From an uncultured Clostridia bacterium (lineage in GTDB: Bacteria > Bacillota > Clostridia > Oscillospirales > Oscillospiraceae): a stretch of 7,013 nucleotides of DNA. The DNA lies in NCBI GenBank assembly GCA_946187475.1, contig CAMHRJ010000117.1, positions 1 through 7,013 on the forward strand. The letters run 5' to 3'. The notes beneath the pieces were generated by a model. The model saw only the letters and a list, made by a program, of their open reading frames with translations, was not told where the DNA came from and made no database searches. A program made the position numbers and the translations under genes. This document shows positions 4,940-7,013 of the stretch, one piece after another; the stretch's first letter is position 1, and each line of letters opens with the position of its first letter.

Positions 4940-6676
4940 ATGAAAAAGAGACTTCTGTCCCTCCTGCTGGCGGCGGTACTGCTGCTGGGCGTTTCGCCGG
5001 TGTTCGCGGCGCAGTCCTTCACCGATGTGCCGGCAAAGAGCTGGTTTGCCGACGCAGTGAAGCACTTCACCGACGCGGGCTATGTGAAGGGCGTCAGCGC
5101 CACGCAGTTCGACCCCAACGGCACCATGACCCGCGGCATGGTGGTCACGATTCTCTCCCGCATGGGCGGCGGCAAGGCGGCAGACGCTCAGACAAAGACA
5201 TTTCCTGACGTGGAGGCTTCCGCCTGGTACGCCGCTCCGGTGGCCTGGGCGGTTCAGAACGAGATTGCCAAGGGCATGACCGACGGCACCTTCGCTCCCA
5301 ACGCGCCCATCACCCGGGAGCAGATGGCCGCCTTCCTCTGGCGCTACATGTGCATGCGCTACGAATTCGACCGCGATGGTTTCTTCGCCGAGCAGGCCTT
5401 CGGCGCCTCCGACCCGGTAAGCGACTGGGCCCAGGAGGCCGTACGGATGATGATCGGTGCCGGCATCATGCAGGGCCGCGGCCAGAGCGGCAGCGAAGTC
5501 AAGTTTGACGCCCAGGCCACCTGCACCCGCGCAGAGGCAGTCACCATGCTCTACCGGCTGGTGCAGCTGGACCTGCCGGACCAGGAGCCGGCGGATAAAA
5601 CCATGGAACCCCTGGACGCCATGGCGGATTCCTCCCTCAAGCTGCTGCAGGCCTCCCACAAAGACGGAAAGAACACCGTGATCTCTCCCCTGTCCATCCT
5701 CTACGCTCTGGATTTGCTGGCAGAAGGTTCCGGCGGTGAGACGCTGCAGGAGCTGGAGCAGTTCTTCGGTATGAAGGCAGAGGACGCCACCAGGCTGCTG
5801 GGCGAGCTCCTGACCAAGATGGACGACGGCAGCACGAAGATCAAGTGCGCCAACTCCGTCTGGGTCAACGAGACCTGTTCCCTGCTGCCGGAATATACTC
5901 AGCGCGTCCAGAAGGCCCTGCAGGCCGAGGTGCGGAGCCGCGCCTTCAACGACGACACCGTTCAGGAAATGAACGGCTGGGTATCCGACCAGACCGATGG
6001 ACTGATCTCCGGGGTCCTCGATCGTCTGAACCCCGACGACATGCTGGTGCTGATGAACGCGCTGCTGTTCAAGGGCAACTGGAGCGAGGTCTATTCCAAC
6101 ACCATGGACCGTGAATTCCACCCGTCAGACGGCAAAATGCAGAAGGTCCCCATGCTGGTCAGCACGGAAAGCACCTACCTCTCCGGCAAGGACGTGATCG
6201 GCTTCCGGAAGCCCTTCTCCGGCGGGCGTTACTCCTTCGCAGTGCTGGTGCCCCAGGAGGACAACACCCCTGAGAAGCTGATCCAGAGTCTGGACGGCGC
6301 TTCCCTGCGCAAGCTGCTGAAGGGAGAGCAATACGATGAGGTCCACGCCTGGATGCCCGAGTTCAAGGCGGAGACCCAGCTGAATCTGCTGTCGGTGCTC
6401 GCGGCTGCCGGCATTGAGAATCTGGATGATCTGAGCCGGATCTCCAAAGAGCCGTTGACCGTTACCCGAGGCATCCACAAGGCGGTCATCGACGTAAACA
6501 AGAGCGGCGTCAGCGCTGCGGCCGTGACGGCCATCATCGCCTCCAAGTCTGCCTTCCCGGACCCGGACCGAAAGATCGCCACTGTGGTGGCAGACCGGCC
6601 CTACGTCTACATGATCGTGGACAACGAGACCCTCCTTCCCCTGTTCGTGGGTATTTACAGTCAGCCTGTCGTGTAA
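4940..6676 (+). CDS. Exported SLH-anchored serpin (serine protease inhibitor family)
   Basis: A 578-residue protein. Residues 1-24 are a signal peptide (MKKRLLSLLLAAVLLLG, cleavage near VFAAQ). Three SLH domains follow, about 25-75, 87-137 and 155-208, with motifs TRGM, TREQ and TRAE, then a Pro/Glu-rich linker and a serpin domain at about 226-578. Serpin hallmarks are NTVISPLSI (245-253), NALLFKGNW (373-381), MPEFKAE (472-478), HKAVIDVNKSGVSAAAVTA (513-531), ADRPYVYMI (551-559) and LFVGIY (569-573). The small-residue hinge GVSAAAVT matches the inhibitory type, since hinge insertion needs Ala/Ser/Thr, so it probably traps a protease as a covalent suicide complex. The target is unknown. SLH domains imply attachment to the cell wall, outside the membrane. 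AAAGGA (4924-4929) lies ten bases before the ATG; an ATG at 4933 is out of frame. The gene is single, with its own promoter and terminator. Confidence 0.92.
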   Translation: MKKRLLSLLLAAVLLLGVSPVFAAQSFTDVPAKSWFADAVKHFTDAGYVKGVSATQFDPNGTMTRGMVVTILSRMGGGKAADAQTKTFPDVEASAWYAAPVAWAVQNEIAKGMTDGTFAPNAPITREQMAAFLWRYMCMRYEFDRDGFFAEQAFGASDPVSDWAQEAVRMMIGAGIMQGRGQSGSEVKFDAQATCTRAEAVTMLYRLVQLDLPDQEPADKTMEPLDAMADSSLKLLQASHKDGKNTVISPLSILYALDLLAEGSGGETLQELEQFFGMKAEDATRLLGELLTKMDDGSTKIKCANSVWVNETCSLLPEYTQRVQKALQAEVRSRAFNDDTVQEMNGWVSDQTDGLISGVLDRLNPDDMLVLMNALLFKGNWSEVYSNTMDREFHPSDGKMQKVPMLVSTESTYLSGKDVIGFRKPFSGGRYSFAVLVPQEDNTPEKLIQSLDGASLRKLLKGEQYDEVHAWMPEFKAETQLNLLSVLAAAGIENLDDLSRISKEPLTVTRGIHKAVIDVNKSGVSAAAVTAIIASKSAFPDPDRKIATVVADRPYVYMIVDNETLLPLFVGIYSQPVV

Positions 6677-6693
6677 TCCACCACAACATACAA

Positions 6694-6725
6694 AAATCAC
6701 CCTCCGCAATTGCGGAGGGTGATTT
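6694..6725. terminator. Palindromic terminator between SLH-serpin and ppdK
   Basis: AAATCACCCTCCGCAA (6694-6709) is followed directly by its exact complement TTGCGGAGGGTGATTT (6710-6725). In RNA the central AATT would form the loop of a stem of about 14 pairs. It lies between the stops of two convergent genes (6676 and 6744) and has A- and T-runs on both sides, so it should serve both. Confidence 0.88.
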
Positions 6726-6743
6726 ACTATCTGTGGGTTGCGA

Positions 6744-7013
6744 TTACTCGTTGATCGCGGCCTGAGCAGCAGCCAGACGGGCGATCGGCACGCGGAAGGG
6801 GCTGCAGGAGACGTAGTCGAGGCCGACCTTGTGGAAGAACTCCACAGAGCTCGGGTCGCCGCCGTGCTCGCCGCAGACGCCCAGGTGCAGCTCGGGACGG
6901 GTGGAACGGCCGAGCTTGCAGGCCATGTCCACCAGCTTGCCGACGCCGTTCTGGTCCACGCGGGCAAAGGGATCGTTCTCGTAGATCTTCTTGTCGTAGT
7001 AGGCGCCGAGGAA
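6744..7013 (-). CDS. ppdK: Pyruvate phosphate dikinase, C-terminal fragment
   Basis: The last 89 codons of the gene are present; it starts beyond the right edge. The enzyme interconverts pyruvate, ATP and phosphate with phosphoenolpyruvate, AMP and diphosphate in the cytosol. The fragment belongs to the C-terminal TIM-barrel domain, which binds pyruvate/PEP. It carries DPFARVDQNGVGKLVDMA and the signature LGVCGEHGGDPSSVEFFH. The Cys in VCGEHGG is the conserved catalytic acid, 42 residues before the C-terminus, as in the Clostridium symbiosum enzyme (Cys831 of about 874). The ending VPIARLAAAQAAINE fits the clostridial type. In anaerobes it often works in the glycolytic direction with pyrophosphate. 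It looks complete and undamaged in the visible part. Confidence 0.95.
   Translation of the reverse strand, partial: FLGAYYDKKIYENDPFARVDQNGVGKLVDMACKLGRSTRPELHLGVCGEHGGDPSSVEFFHKVGLDYVSCSPFRVPIARLAAAQAAINE

Noticed and set aside
3007..5110. Inverted 21-bp copies as ends of a mobile element
   Set aside because: The copies lie inside coding SLH motifs, there is no transposase or target duplication, and shared domain ancestry explains them.
4883..6121. Open minus-strand frame of 412 codons antisense to the SLH-serpin gene
   Set aside because: It has no recognisable domain and overlaps a gene with signal peptide, SLH and serpin motifs in frame.
6125..6967. Open minus-strand frame of 280 codons spanning ppdK and the serpin 3' end
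   Set aside because: It is out of frame with the recognised pyruvate phosphate dikinase C-terminus and crosses a strong terminator.

Overview
The window looks like chromosomal DNA of a GC-rich, Gram-positive anaerobe of the class Clostridia. A gut Oscillospiraceae-type Firmicute is my best guess. The grounds are the start of mraZ, a c-di-AMP riboswitch in front of a KimA-type potassium transporter, two exported proteins with S-layer homology (SLH) domains, a pyruvate phosphate dikinase whose C-terminus fits the clostridial type, AGGAGG-type ribosome binding sites and clean sigma-A promoters. The taxon is an inference from gene content, not from a marker gene.

Layout, left to right. (1) 1-208, minus strand: first 28 codons of mraZ, four MraZ-box-like repeats at exact 10-bp spacing, and the mraZ promoter. 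(2) 392-2511, plus strand: promoter, c-di-AMP (ydaO/yuaA) riboswitch, intrinsic terminator and kimA. (3) 2518-2550: a strong hairpin serving as shared terminator for two convergent genes. (4) 2563-3949, minus strand: a secreted C39-like cysteine peptidase with three C-terminal SLH domains, its promoter, and phased TAACA-type repeats just upstream of the -35. (5) 4120-4821, minus strand: a DUF937 protein with its own terminator and a full-consensus promoter. (6) 4855-6725, plus strand: promoter, an exported protein with three SLH domains joined to a C-terminal serpin (protease inhibitor) domain, and a palindromic terminator. (7) 6744-7013, minus strand: the last 89 codons of pyruvate phosphate dikinase.

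How the parts relate. kimA looks like a self-contained potassium-homeostasis unit: c-di-AMP should shut off transcription through the leader, and in the known family it also inhibits the transporter directly. The most unusual part is 2563-6676. There, two proteins predicted to be held on the cell wall by related SLH modules, one protease-like and one a serpin-type protease inhibitor, flank a DUF937 gene. Each of the three genes has its own promoter, so they are neighbours rather than an operon. A surface protease/inhibitor system is a reasonable hypothesis, not a demonstrated one. The housekeeping genes at the edges (mraZ, ppdK) suggest core chromosome. I saw no mobile element, tRNA, rRNA or CRISPR array.
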